DNA of 64,000 nt. It comes from M3007 sp041392625 (GTDB taxonomy: Bacteria; Bacteroidota; Bacteroidia; Chitinophagales; Saprospiraceae). Below are positions 55,782-62,930 of the stretch, in pieces (position 1 is the stretch's first letter; every line of letters starts with the position of its first letter). The DNA lies in NCBI GenBank assembly GCA_041392625.1, contig JAWKLR010000004.1, forward strand, positions 179,876 through 243,875. Reading direction: 5' to 3'. The notes under the pieces were generated by a model. The model was given only the letters and a program-made list of their open reading frames with translations, made no database searches and was not told the origin of the DNA. The translations under genes were made by a program, and so were the position numbers.

Positions 55782-57428
55782 ATGCAAATCCAATTAACTG
55801 GCGAATTCTGCCGCAAAGGTATGAATACATGTCCGAGCTTCAAAAATGAAGTTCTACATTTGGGGAACAAATGCGCAGATATGGTAAACAAGTCCAGTAC
55901 TATAATAGTTGTCTATTTTTTAATTGCGGGTATTTTCATTGCTGATTTGCTCCTTCCGTACAGCAAGGGAAATATTTCTTTTTTGTACTTGTTGCCCCTG
56001 ATTTTAGCCGTTTCATTTAAGGAAAAAAACGATGTGCTGCTGTTGGGTGTAGTGGTAACAGTCCTGACAGTGATTGCCATTTTCATCAAACCAAAAGAAG
56101 ATGCCTTCAATACGCTGCTGATAAACCGGGGTGCCATTTTGTTTGCCATTTGGGTAGCAGTTTCCCTGGCAATGCGGATTGTACAAATGCGGAAAGAGGA
56201 AAACGAAGAAGATGAAGAGTTGAAAGCCTTGTTTGAGTTTGCCACCAACGGGATAATCATTGTGAATAGTAAGGGCACCATAGATCGGGCCAACCCCGCG
56301 GGCGAACAGTTGTTTGGCTACGATCCGGGCAAACTGATCGGGGTACCAATTGAAAAACTGATCCCACAGAAATATCGAAAAAATCACGAGCGCTACCGAA
56401 ATGCCTACAGCCACGAGCCCCGCCCCCGTACCATGGGAAATGGAATCAACCTCTCAGGGTTGAAACAGGATGGAACAGAATTTCCTGTGGAGATCAGCTT
56501 AAGCCCATTCAAATCAGCCAAAGGCGCATTCTTCGTGGCATTCGTGATCGACACCACCATTCGCAAACAGAATGAAGAACGGATTTTGCGACAAAACCAA
56601 CGCCTCGAACAACTTGCCGGCGACCTCCAAAACCTGAATGAAAATCTGGAAGTCCGAATCCGTGAGCGCACCCAAGATCTGGAGGAGGCCCACAACAAAC
56701 TATCCGATGCCCTCTCACAAGAACGCGAACTAGGCGAACTAAAATCCCGCTTTGTATCCATGGCATCCCACGAATTTCGCACGCCCCTGAGTACCATCCA
56801 GTCCTCTGCCGGACTCATCAATTCGTATGCCGACCGGGATGATATCAGCAATGTGAAAAAACATGCGCTCAAAATCAAATCCGCGGTTAACAACCTCAAT
56901 ACCATTCTCACAGAATTCCTCTCCCTCGGCAAACTAGAAGAAGGAGAAACCAAGGTGAGTTTACAAAAGATGAACATTCGGGAAACGGTGGAATCTACCG
57001 AAAACGAACTCCGGGCGATGTTCAAAACCGGACAAGAGTTTTCCTACTTCCACTACGGCCCGGAGGAAGTCATGCTCGACCCGGGACTGATCAAACTCAC
57101 CTTGCTCAACCTCCTCTCAAATGCCATCAAATACACTCCCGAAAACAAGAACATCCGGGTTGAAACATCGGTTGATCACAACGAACTCAGTCTGTGTGTA
57201 ATTGATCAGGGAATCGGCATTCCGAAGGAGGACCAGAAATACCTGTTCTCCCGTTTTTTCAGAGCGACCAATGCCAGCAACATCCAGGGCACCGGCCTCG
57301 GGTTGTACATCGTGAAACGCTATGTGGAACTAATGGGCGGCTCACTGGATCTGGAAAGCGAGGAAAATGTAGGCACGACGGTGTCTGCCATTTTTGAACT
57401 CCAGCCAGAGGCCACGGAATCGGAGTAA
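55782..57428 (+). CDS. PAS-domain sensor histidine kinase
   Basis: Up to 548 residues. Three or four membrane helices (about 38-135; TIIVVYFLIAGIFIADLLLP) precede a PAS domain (about 145-265; GIIIVNSKGTIDRANPAGEQ) and a coiled coil. HisKA follows (phospho-acceptor His in MASHEFRTPLSTI), then HATPase_c (NLLSNAIKYTPENK, DQGIGIPKEDQ, GTGLGLYIVKRYVE). No periplasmic sensor domain of size is seen. No response regulator is adjacent, so it is an orphan kinase. Starts at 55821 or 55881 are also possible; the latter begins just before the first helix. The stop is 6 bases from the convergent hemE stop. Confidence 0.93.
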   Translation: MQIQLTGEFCRKGMNTCPSFKNEVLHLGNKCADMVNKSSTIIVVYFLIAGIFIADLLLPYSKGNISFLYLLPLILAVSFKEKNDVLLLGVVVTVLTVIAIFIKPKEDAFNTLLINRGAILFAIWVAVSLAMRIVQMRKEENEEDEELKALFEFATNGIIIVNSKGTIDRANPAGEQLFGYDPGKLIGVPIEKLIPQKYRKNHERYRNAYSHEPRPRTMGNGINLSGLKQDGTEFPVEISLSPFKSAKGAFFVAFVIDTTIRKQNEERILRQNQRLEQLAGDLQNLNENLEVRIRERTQDLEEAHNKLSDALSQERELGELKSRFVSMASHEFRTPLSTIQSSAGLINSYADRDDISNVKKHALKIKSAVNNLNTILTEFLSLGKLEEGETKVSLQKMNIRETVESTENELRAMFKTGQEFSYFHYGPEEVMLDPGLIKLTLLNLLSNAIKYTPENKNIRVETSVDHNELSLCVIDQGIGIPKEDQKYLFSRFFRATNASNIQGTGLGLYIVKRYVELMGGSLDLESEENVGTTVSAIFELQPEATESE

Positions 57429-57434
57429 ACCAGC

Positions 57435-58469
57435 CTAGTACCGGTACGATTTCACAGCGTCCACAAAAGCACGCACGCCTTCCAGCGGAGTATCTGGGTA
57501 TACACCATGGCCCAGGTTGACGATGTGGTTTCCACCAAATTGGCGGATCATTTCATGTGTTTTTTCCTGAATCAACTCCGGATCTGCATACAATACGGTG
57601 GGATCCAGGTTGCCTTGCAACACCTTTCCTTCGGTGCGAGCCCGCGCAAAAGCGGGAGGCGTTGTCCAATCCAGTCCGATGACCTGACAAGGCAATTCAG
57701 CCAGATCCTCCAGGGCAAACCAGGCGCCTTTGGCAAATACGGTTTTGGGTGTATCGGGCAGTGCTTCGCAGATTCGTTGCAGGCAAGGAACTACCAGTTC
57801 GCGGTACACTTCCGGCTCAACTTCTCCGGCCCAGGAATCAAAAATTTGTACCAGATTCGCCCCGGCTGCAATTTGCTGGCGCAGGTATTCAATGGTGGTA
57901 TCCGTGATTTTATCCAGGAGCAACCGCGCGGTTTCCGGCGCGGCATGCAGCATACGGCGTGGTTTTGAAAAAGTCTTGCTTCCGCCACCTTCCACCATGT
58001 AGGCCATGATGGTCCAGGGCGCACCGGCAAACCCGATCAGTGGAACCCGGTCGCCAATCGCCTTTTTACTGGCTGAAATAGCCGCGTACACATAATCGAG
58101 GGCTTCAATTACTTCCTGTCCCGACCGCAATTTTTCCACATCCGCATGCGAAGTGATGGTCTCGGGAAAACGCGGCCCTACCTTTTCCACCATGGTATAA
58201 TCCAGGCCCATGGCTTCGGGCACCGTAAGGATATCAGAGAACACAATGGCTGCATCTACCCCCAGCGCATCCAGTGGTTGCACCGTCGCCTCAGCCGCCG
58301 CTTCCGGAGTTTTGACAAAGGCTTTGAAATCCGGAAAACGCTGCCGCAATTCTCGGTACTCCGGTAAAATCCGACCTGCCTGCCGCATAATCCAGACCGG
58401 CGGCCGCTCCACCGCTTCACCGTTAACCGTTTTTAGAAAAAGAGAATCAGAAAAATTCGGGTAGCTCAT
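57435..58469 (-). CDS. hemE: uroporphyrinogen decarboxylase
   Basis: A 344-residue enzyme decarboxylating the four acetate side chains of uroporphyrinogen III to coproporphyrinogen III in haem synthesis. The N-terminal signature PPVWIMRQAGRILPEYR and the second signature IGFAGAPWTIMAYMVEGGGS are intact, as is the active-site Asp in AIVFSDILTVPEAMG. The ATG at 58469 is chosen because it gives the usual N-terminus; the 32 codons upstream do not fit the family. No other hem gene is nearby. Confidence 0.96.
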   Translation of the reverse strand: MSYPNFSDSLFLKTVNGEAVERPPVWIMRQAGRILPEYRELRQRFPDFKAFVKTPEAAAEATVQPLDALGVDAAIVFSDILTVPEAMGLDYTMVEKVGPRFPETITSHADVEKLRSGQEVIEALDYVYAAISASKKAIGDRVPLIGFAGAPWTIMAYMVEGGGSKTFSKPRRMLHAAPETARLLLDKITDTTIEYLRQQIAAGANLVQIFDSWAGEVEPEVYRELVVPCLQRICEALPDTPKTVFAKGAWFALEDLAELPCQVIGLDWTTPPAFARARTEGKVLQGNLDPTVLYADPELIQEKTHEMIRQFGGNHIVNLGHGVYPDTPLEGVRAFVDAVKSYRY

Positions 58470-58556
58470 ACAGTACAATTGAGCCCCAAAGGTAAGGTCC
58501 CCCGACAAAATTCCACCGAAACCTCCGGTTTGTGACCAAAGAATGACGAGTCGTAG

Positions 58557-58630
58557 CCCCGCCATGCCTGGCGGGGAGTAGCCAGAGGTCAGTGGTCAGT
58601 AGTCAGTAGCCCTGCCATTCCTGGCGGGGG
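58557..58630. repeat. palindromic repeat family 3, tandem copies
   Basis: CCCCGCCA-TGCC-TGGCGGGG (58557-58576), AGTCAGT-type units, then a degenerate second copy CCCTGCCATTCCTGGCGGGG (58611-58630). Confidence 0.8.
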
Positions 58631-58737
58631 GTGGTCGGAACATGTAGGGGCAAGGCTTGCCCTGGGCGATTTCCGATTGCCAATTACATGATTTCCGATT
58701 GCCGATTGGATTTTTGATTGAAAAATGGTTACATGTT

Positions 58738-58963
58738 TTAGCCAAATATTCAAGGCTCGAAGAGCCGATTAAACACCAACAAATCATCCAAGCCCCGACA
58801 GGGGCGCATCATCAAATCATCAATTCCAATAAACAAATAAACAAGGCAAGCGCAGCGCCCCGAATAAACAAGGCTCGAAGAGCCAAATAAACATCAACAA
58901 ATCATCCAAGCCCCGACAGGGGCGCATCATCAAATCATCAATTCCTTGCCAGGCATGGCGGGG
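58738..58963. repeat. palindromic repeat family 2 partial tandem copies joined to family 3
   Basis: Two right-hand ends in tandem, each with GGCTCGAAGAGCC followed by ACAAATCATCCAAGCCCC and GACAGGGGCGCATCATC. A degenerate family 3 palindrome (58945-58963) directly abuts the pyrB stop codon. Terminal hairpin bases differ from copies A-C, but pairing is kept (GCCCCGACAGGGGC). Confidence 0.8.
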
Positions 58964-59887
58964 CTACTTCTTATCTGCCAACAAATAAAGAACTGCCATA
59001 CGCACGGCAACGCCGTTTTCAACTTGTTGCAAAATAATGCTGTGTTGGCTGTCGGCTACATCGCTGGTGATTTCCACGCCGCGGTTGATGGGCCCGGGGT
59101 GCATGATGACGATTTCCCGGTCCAGTTCATCCAGCAATTTTTTGGTGACTCCAAAATACTGGTGGTATTCCCGCTGACTGGGGAAATAGCGGATGTCTTG
59201 CCGTTCCATTTGGATGCGGAGGATGTTGGCCACATCGCACCAGTAGAGGGTGTCTCGGATGTCGTAGGAGACTTCTACGCCCAGGTCGGCGTAGTACTTG
59301 GGAATCAGTGTGGGTGGACCGCAGACGCGGACTTTTGCCCCCAGTTTGATCAGACAAAACACGTTGCTAAGCGCAACGCGGCTGTGCAGGATATCGCCGA
59401 TAATGGCAATCTTTTTACCTGCTACATCGCCCAGTCGCTCGCGGATGGAATACGCATCGAGCAGGGCTTGGGTGGGGTGCTCGTGGGTGCCATCGCCGGC
59501 GTTGATGATGTTGGCAGGAATGCGTTCTTCCAGGTACATGCAGGCACCGGGAGCCGGATGGCGCATCACCACCATATCCACCTTCATCGACAGGATGTTG
59601 TTGACCGTATCCAGCAGGGTTTCGCCCTTGCTTACGCTGGAAGAGGATGCGGAAAAGTTGACAATATCTGCGCTGAGGCGTTTTTCTGCCAGTTCGAAGG
59701 AGACACGGGTGCGGGTACTGTTTTCAAAAAACAAATTGGCAACCGTAATATCACGCAGGGAGGGCACTTTCTTAATGGGGCGGTTGATCACTTCTTTGAA
59801 GTTATCCGCTGTTTCAAAAATCAGTTGGATATCTTCTTCCGTAATGTTTTTTATCCCAATCAGGTGGCGCGTGGATAGTTGCTTCAT
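58964..59887 (-). CDS. pyrB: aspartate carbamoyltransferase catalytic subunit
   Basis: A 307-residue enzyme of pyrimidine synthesis joining carbamoyl phosphate and aspartate. The carbamoyl-phosphate site FENSTRTRVSFELAEKRL, the HPAPGA and HPTQALLDAYSI motifs and the aspartate-site MHPGPINRG are all present. It lies six bases after pyrR on the same strand, so PyrR probably regulates it. Its TAG stop is shared with the flank of a family 3 repeat. No regulatory chain (pyrI) is adjacent. Confidence 0.96.
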   Translation of the reverse strand: MKQLSTRHLIGIKNITEEDIQLIFETADNFKEVINRPIKKVPSLRDITVANLFFENSTRTRVSFELAEKRLSADIVNFSASSSSVSKGETLLDTVNNILSMKVDMVVMRHPAPGACMYLEERIPANIINAGDGTHEHPTQALLDAYSIRERLGDVAGKKIAIIGDILHSRVALSNVFCLIKLGAKVRVCGPPTLIPKYYADLGVEVSYDIRDTLYWCDVANILRIQMERQDIRYFPSQREYHQYFGVTKKLLDELDREIVIMHPGPINRGVEITSDVADSQHSIILQQVENGVAVRMAVLYLLADKK

Positions 59888-59893
59888 GTACCC

Positions 59894-60442
59894 TTAAACC
59901 TTTTTATCGTACAGTAAAATGGAATCTTCTCCGTCGTTTTCCAGCCAGCGGACCTTCACATAGGCTTCGTCCATGGCATCGACACTCAGTCCGATGTAAT
60001 CTGCCTGAATGGGCAGGTGCCGGTTGAAGCGGCGGTCGACCAGCGCCAGCAATTCCACGCTTTCCGGGCGACCGTAATCCTGAAGTGCAGCGAGTGCAGC
60101 CTGGATGGTTCGTCCGGTATAGAGCACATCGTCGATGAGCAGCACCTTCTTGTTATCCACCAAAAAGTTCATATCGTTTTTGTGCGGAGAAAGCGGCTTG
60201 TCGTGCCGGCGGAAGTCGTCGCGGTAAAACGTAATATCAAGTCGGCCGTAGGAAATTGCGGGCAAGCCACTCAGTTCGAGCAGGCGTTCGTGGATGCGCG
60301 CGGAAAGCGCCACCCCACCCTGCTGGATGCCGATGAGGCACACATTGCTCAGGTCGCCCAGGTCTTCCATCAATTGATGGCACAGGCGCTCGATGGTCAG
60401 CGCGAACCGTTGGTCTTGAAGAAGTATTTTGCCCTGTTGCAT
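59894..60442 (-). CDS. pyrR: bifunctional pyr-operon regulator/uracil phosphoribosyltransferase PyrR
   Basis: A 182-residue type I phosphoribosyltransferase with the PRPP loop VLLIDDVLYTGRTIQAAL and the PyrR-type segments YGRLDITFYRDDFRRHDKPL and LVDRRFNRHLPIQADYIG. In other bacteria PyrR binds pyr-mRNA in response to UMP and causes attenuation; it can also make UMP from uracil and PRPP. The ATG at 60442 gives the usual N-terminus. No obvious attenuator was seen upstream. Confidence 0.93.
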   Translation of the reverse strand: MQQGKILLQDQRFALTIERLCHQLMEDLGDLSNVCLIGIQQGGVALSARIHERLLELSGLPAISYGRLDITFYRDDFRRHDKPLSPHKNDMNFLVDNKKVLLIDDVLYTGRTIQAALAALQDYGRPESVELLALVDRRFNRHLPIQADYIGLSVDAMDEAYVKVRWLENDGEDSILLYDKKV

Positions 60443-60595
60443 AGCGCGACAAAGATAGTGCATAAAATGGGCAAATCAGTGACCCGGGGGGCCAGGTTTT
60501 TTTGAACCCGCGAAAACGGGCTTTGGGATTTGGACAATTTGTTGGAATAGAGAGTATCAGGAAATAACAAATAAAGCCTTTCCTAACATTAAATT

Positions 60596-60629
60596 TTTGA
60601 GCATGCTTTGCTGAAATAGTTTATATTTG
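60596..60629 (+). promoter_or_regulatory. promoter of the truncated integrase gene
   Basis: TTTG ending at 60599, a 22-base spacer and TATATTTG (60622-60629), matching the Bacteroidota -33/-7 consensus at the long end of allowed spacing. It lies 26 bases before the ATG. Confidence 0.5.
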
Positions 60630-60655
60630 TCAGCAGCCTAAAAAACAACCAAGCC

Positions 60656-60904
60656 ATGAAACCTGAAAAATCACAAATTCGAAATGAAAACGCCTCCCAA
60701 ATCATGATTTCCATACACCCGAACACAACGGCTCATACACGCAGACATAGTTTTGCAACTCATTTACTGGAAAAAGGTGTGGGTTTATGTTATATCCAAG
60801 AACTACTCGGCCTCGAAAGCAGCAAGACCACTGAAATTTATACACATATATCCAATAAGGCATTTACCAAAATCCGAAGCCCTTTAGATAATTTAGATAT
60901 TTGA
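60656..60904 (+). pseudogene. tyrosine recombinase (integron-integrase-like), C-terminal fragment
   Basis: 82 residues. After about 25 unrelated residues come HTRRHSFATHLLEKG (the HxxR of box II), YIQELLGLESSKTTEIYTH with the nucleophilic Tyr, and the tail KIRSPLDNLDI typical of Bacteroidota integron-like and XerC-like integrases. The N-terminal arm-binding domain and the first catalytic Arg are absent. HTRRH replaces the usual HTLRH. A promoter and an ATG remain in front, so an internal deletion is likely. The protein cannot be active. It is adjacent to, and in the same direction as, the cassette array. Confidence 0.75.
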
Positions 60905-60908
60905 AATT

Positions 60909-60974
60909 TATACGCCATACTGTGGCGTATATAGCCTATATTTGGATGTATATACGCCATAAATGGCGTGTATA
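60909..60974 (+). promoter_or_regulatory. paired palindromes around a -7 element: candidate cassette promoter and attI region
   Basis: Palindrome A is TATACGCCA-N5-TGGCGTATA (60909-60931). Palindrome B is TATATACGCCAT-AA-ATGGCGTGTATA (60949-60974). Both share the ACGCCA/TGGCGT core, and between them lies TATATTTG (60937-60944). The arrangement looks like an operator-flanked promoter, placed where an integron cassette promoter and attI would be. No clear -33 element is seen. Confidence 0.5.
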
Positions 60975-60979
60975 CAGTA

Positions 60980-60989
60980 GTTAGAGACA
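60980..60989 (+). other. cassette recombination point (attI x attC junction)
   Basis: GTTAGAGACA. The bases after the G are the exact complement of TGTCTCTAAC at 62143-62152, as expected for the two ends of one integron gene cassette. Confidence 0.7.
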
Positions 60990-61011
60990 ATAATTGAATA
61001 GTAGAATAATA

Positions 61012-62142
61012 ATGGAAGAATCCAGACTTTCGATTTGGAATGAAGAAAAAGGATACCCTTTATGGTTCAAGACACCAGTATCGCCTGAATTTCAAAAACT
61101 TCTTGATAAGAAAAAAAGGAAGGAGAAACCTGCGAAAACTACAATGTTTGAAATGTATCAAATGATGCATGAGATCATTTTTGATAAAGTTGATCACAAA
61201 CCTATTTTTCATTGTATTTGCCGTGTACTTGACACAACCGACTTAAGGCTATACTTTGACAATACTATGGATTTATTGCCTCCAGAGAATGAATCAGAAT
61301 ACGAAGAACATATATTAAATGTTCTAGGAAGCGCCATCTCAATGGAAATACCAGTATATCCTAATACTGATATTGTAGAAAACGAATTAAATAAATTTTA
61401 CCGAAGTGTAATAAAAGATGGTTTTTGGGCAAGCAATGATGATGGTACTAAAGTTCGGCTAAGGCCTACAAATGCCCAACATTTATCAGATATTGATTTT
61501 GAAAACATTGAAAAACTTGATGTTAAAAAATTTTTAGGTCCCAGTGTGGTTTCAATAATTAGAGAGGTAATTAACGAAGAATTACAACACTTATCCAATG
61601 CGCAAAAAACTCTACAATTAATAGAGATTGGAATTAGTCAATTAGAAGGTTTGTTAAAAAGTTCTGTCCGAAACGAAAATGCTCTACAGACTTGCATTAC
61701 AGAAAATCCAATCTTGTTTGGACTTGAATACAAAAGGGTAATTCCTAAGCATCAATTAGGTTCTGATTATGAACTGGATTATGCACTTGAAAAGCATTCT
61801 GGACATTTTGATATTGTCGAAATTGAGTCAAGTACCCTATCACTTTTTAACAAAAGGGGAGATCCATCAAATCACTTAATTCATGCAGAGCAGCAAGTTC
61901 TTGATTGGTTTGAATGGGTTGATAGGCACTATGGTTACTCAAGAGAGAAGCTTGAAAATTTTTATTCGCCAACAGGTTATATTGTGATCGGTCGTGGAGA
62001 CAAACTTAATTCGCAACAAAATAACAAGATATTGCGACGGAATAAAATGTTTAACGGGAAAGTCAATATTTTAACTTATGACGACCTTTTAGAAAAAGCA
62101 AAAAAGATCATGGAGATATTAAAAGGACAGGGTGATAAATAG
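61012..62142 (+). CDS. Shedu-family (SduA, DUF4263) anti-phage nuclease
   Basis: A 376-residue protein. The N-terminal half (1-215) is unrecognised and varies in this family. The C-terminal half (about 225-376) is the SduA/DUF4263 PD-(D/E)xK-like nuclease domain. It shows LQTCITENPILFGLEYKRVI, then GSDYELDYAL (Asp), then DIVEIESSTLSLF (E-x-E where many members have E-x-K), then HAEQQVLDWFEWV (the QxxxY-like helix). Shedu nucleases protect against phage. A TTG at 60994 is an alternative start. The gene is AT-rich, ends exactly at an attC-like site and has no partner gene, consistent with a self-sufficient cassette. Confidence 0.85.
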   Translation: MEESRLSIWNEEKGYPLWFKTPVSPEFQKLLDKKKRKEKPAKTTMFEMYQMMHEIIFDKVDHKPIFHCICRVLDTTDLRLYFDNTMDLLPPENESEYEEHILNVLGSAISMEIPVYPNTDIVENELNKFYRSVIKDGFWASNDDGTKVRLRPTNAQHLSDIDFENIEKLDVKKFLGPSVVSIIREVINEELQHLSNAQKTLQLIEIGISQLEGLLKSSVRNENALQTCITENPILFGLEYKRVIPKHQLGSDYELDYALEKHSGHFDIVEIESSTLSLFNKRGDPSNHLIHAEQQVLDWFEWVDRHYGYSREKLENFYSPTGYIVIGRGDKLNSQQNNKILRRNKMFNGKVNILTYDDLLEKAKKIMEILKGQGDK

Positions 62143-62213
62143 TGTCTCTAACTCTGCGTGGCTGTCAACCGCCCGCTAAGCACGGCGGTAGGCAGTCACG
62201 CCCACGTTGTGTG
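62143..62213 (+). repeat. attC-like site of cassette 1
   Basis: R'' arm TGTCTCTAAC (62143-62152), inner stem GCGTGGCTGTC with GGCAGTCACGC (two mismatches), apical ACCGCC/GGCGGT, and R' arm GTTGTGTG (62206-62213). Length about 71 bases. The SduA stop codon abuts its left end. Confidence 0.75.
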
Positions 62214-62234
62214 AAAAAGAAATAATAATAAGGA

Positions 62235-62704
62235 ATGGAAGAATCTTCTATGTATGAAAGAGCGAGAAGGCAAGCAATCTTCGCAATGTGGACAATGAAA
62301 ATGCAAATACGTCGCTTAAATGAACCGGAGCCAGAGGATGAGGAATTTGTGTTGCGAAAATTAGACTTTCATTTTTTTACTAGCACTTACAAAGTGCCTG
62401 CGAAGAGCAGCCATTTTAGCAAATAAAATTCCTGCAATTGAAGAAAAATATCTTTTGGAATCGAGACCTTTGATAGTCAGCTACCGTTTTTAGTTAACAT
62501 GAGAAATGTAGATCAACATTTTGATGACTACGCAATGGATAGGGTAGAAATAGGGAAATTGATAAATCCATGCTGAAAGTACATAGTTTCGATGGTCAAA
62601 ACTGGAACTGGCTTGGACATGAGGTTAAGTTAACAGTGGCCTTCAATGTTGGGAATGATCTCTTTAAAGTTTTAATTGAATATGCAGGCTTCGATTTGAA
62701 ATAA
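62235..62704 (+). pseudogene. cassette 2 gene, hypothetical, broken by frameshifts
   Basis: The piece from the ATG at 62235 (EESSMYERARRQAIFAMWTM, LNEPEPEDEEFVLRKLDF) is followed in other frames by LLALTKCLRRAAILANKIPA, LPFLVNMRNVDQHFDDYAMD and VHSFDGQNWNWLGHEVKLTV, ending at a stop near 62704. Together they make a plausible single protein of about 150 residues, interrupted three times; the first break is at a run of seven T (62372-62378). I do not recognise the family. It fills the whole second cassette. Confidence 0.6.
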
Positions 62705-62713
62705 ATAATAAAT

Positions 62714-62786
62714 TCACACAACAAACCGCTAGGCCGCCCAGCCGCCGCTAAAAACTCCGGCCGATCGTCTAGCGTAACGTTATGCC
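62714..62786 (+). repeat. attC-like site of cassette 2
   Basis: R'' arm TCACACAAC (62714-62722) is the exact complement of GTTGTGTGA at the start of cassette 2 (62206). Inner stems are CGCTAG/CTAGCG and GGCCG/CGGCC. The R' arm is GTTATGCC (62779-62786), whose core GTTATGC is also seen in classic superintegron sites. Confidence 0.75.
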
Positions 62787-62817
62787 TCACCAATAAAAAA
62801 TGAAAACCAACGCTTCA

Positions 62818-62881
62818 GCAAAATCAAAAGAGGTGCAACCAACCGCATAAAGCCAACGCTTTGCACCACATTTGATTTTGC
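62818..62881. repeat. long hairpin upstream of the sacsin-like gene
   Basis: GCAAAATCAAA-AGA-GGTGCAA faces TTGCACC-ACA-TTTGATTTTGC: 18 paired bases with one symmetric 3-nt internal loop and a 22-nt apical loop. It has no GTT/AAC arms, so it is not an attC. Probably a REP-like element or structured leader within cassette 3. Confidence 0.7.
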
Positions 62882-62930
62882 CCCAACCCGCACATCGGAG
62901 TTTATAATAATCAAAATGAGATAAGAAAGA

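Noticed and set aside
58946..59878. 310-codon plus-strand frame opposite pyrB
   Set aside because: Exact antisense of pyrB, which has all catalytic motifs.
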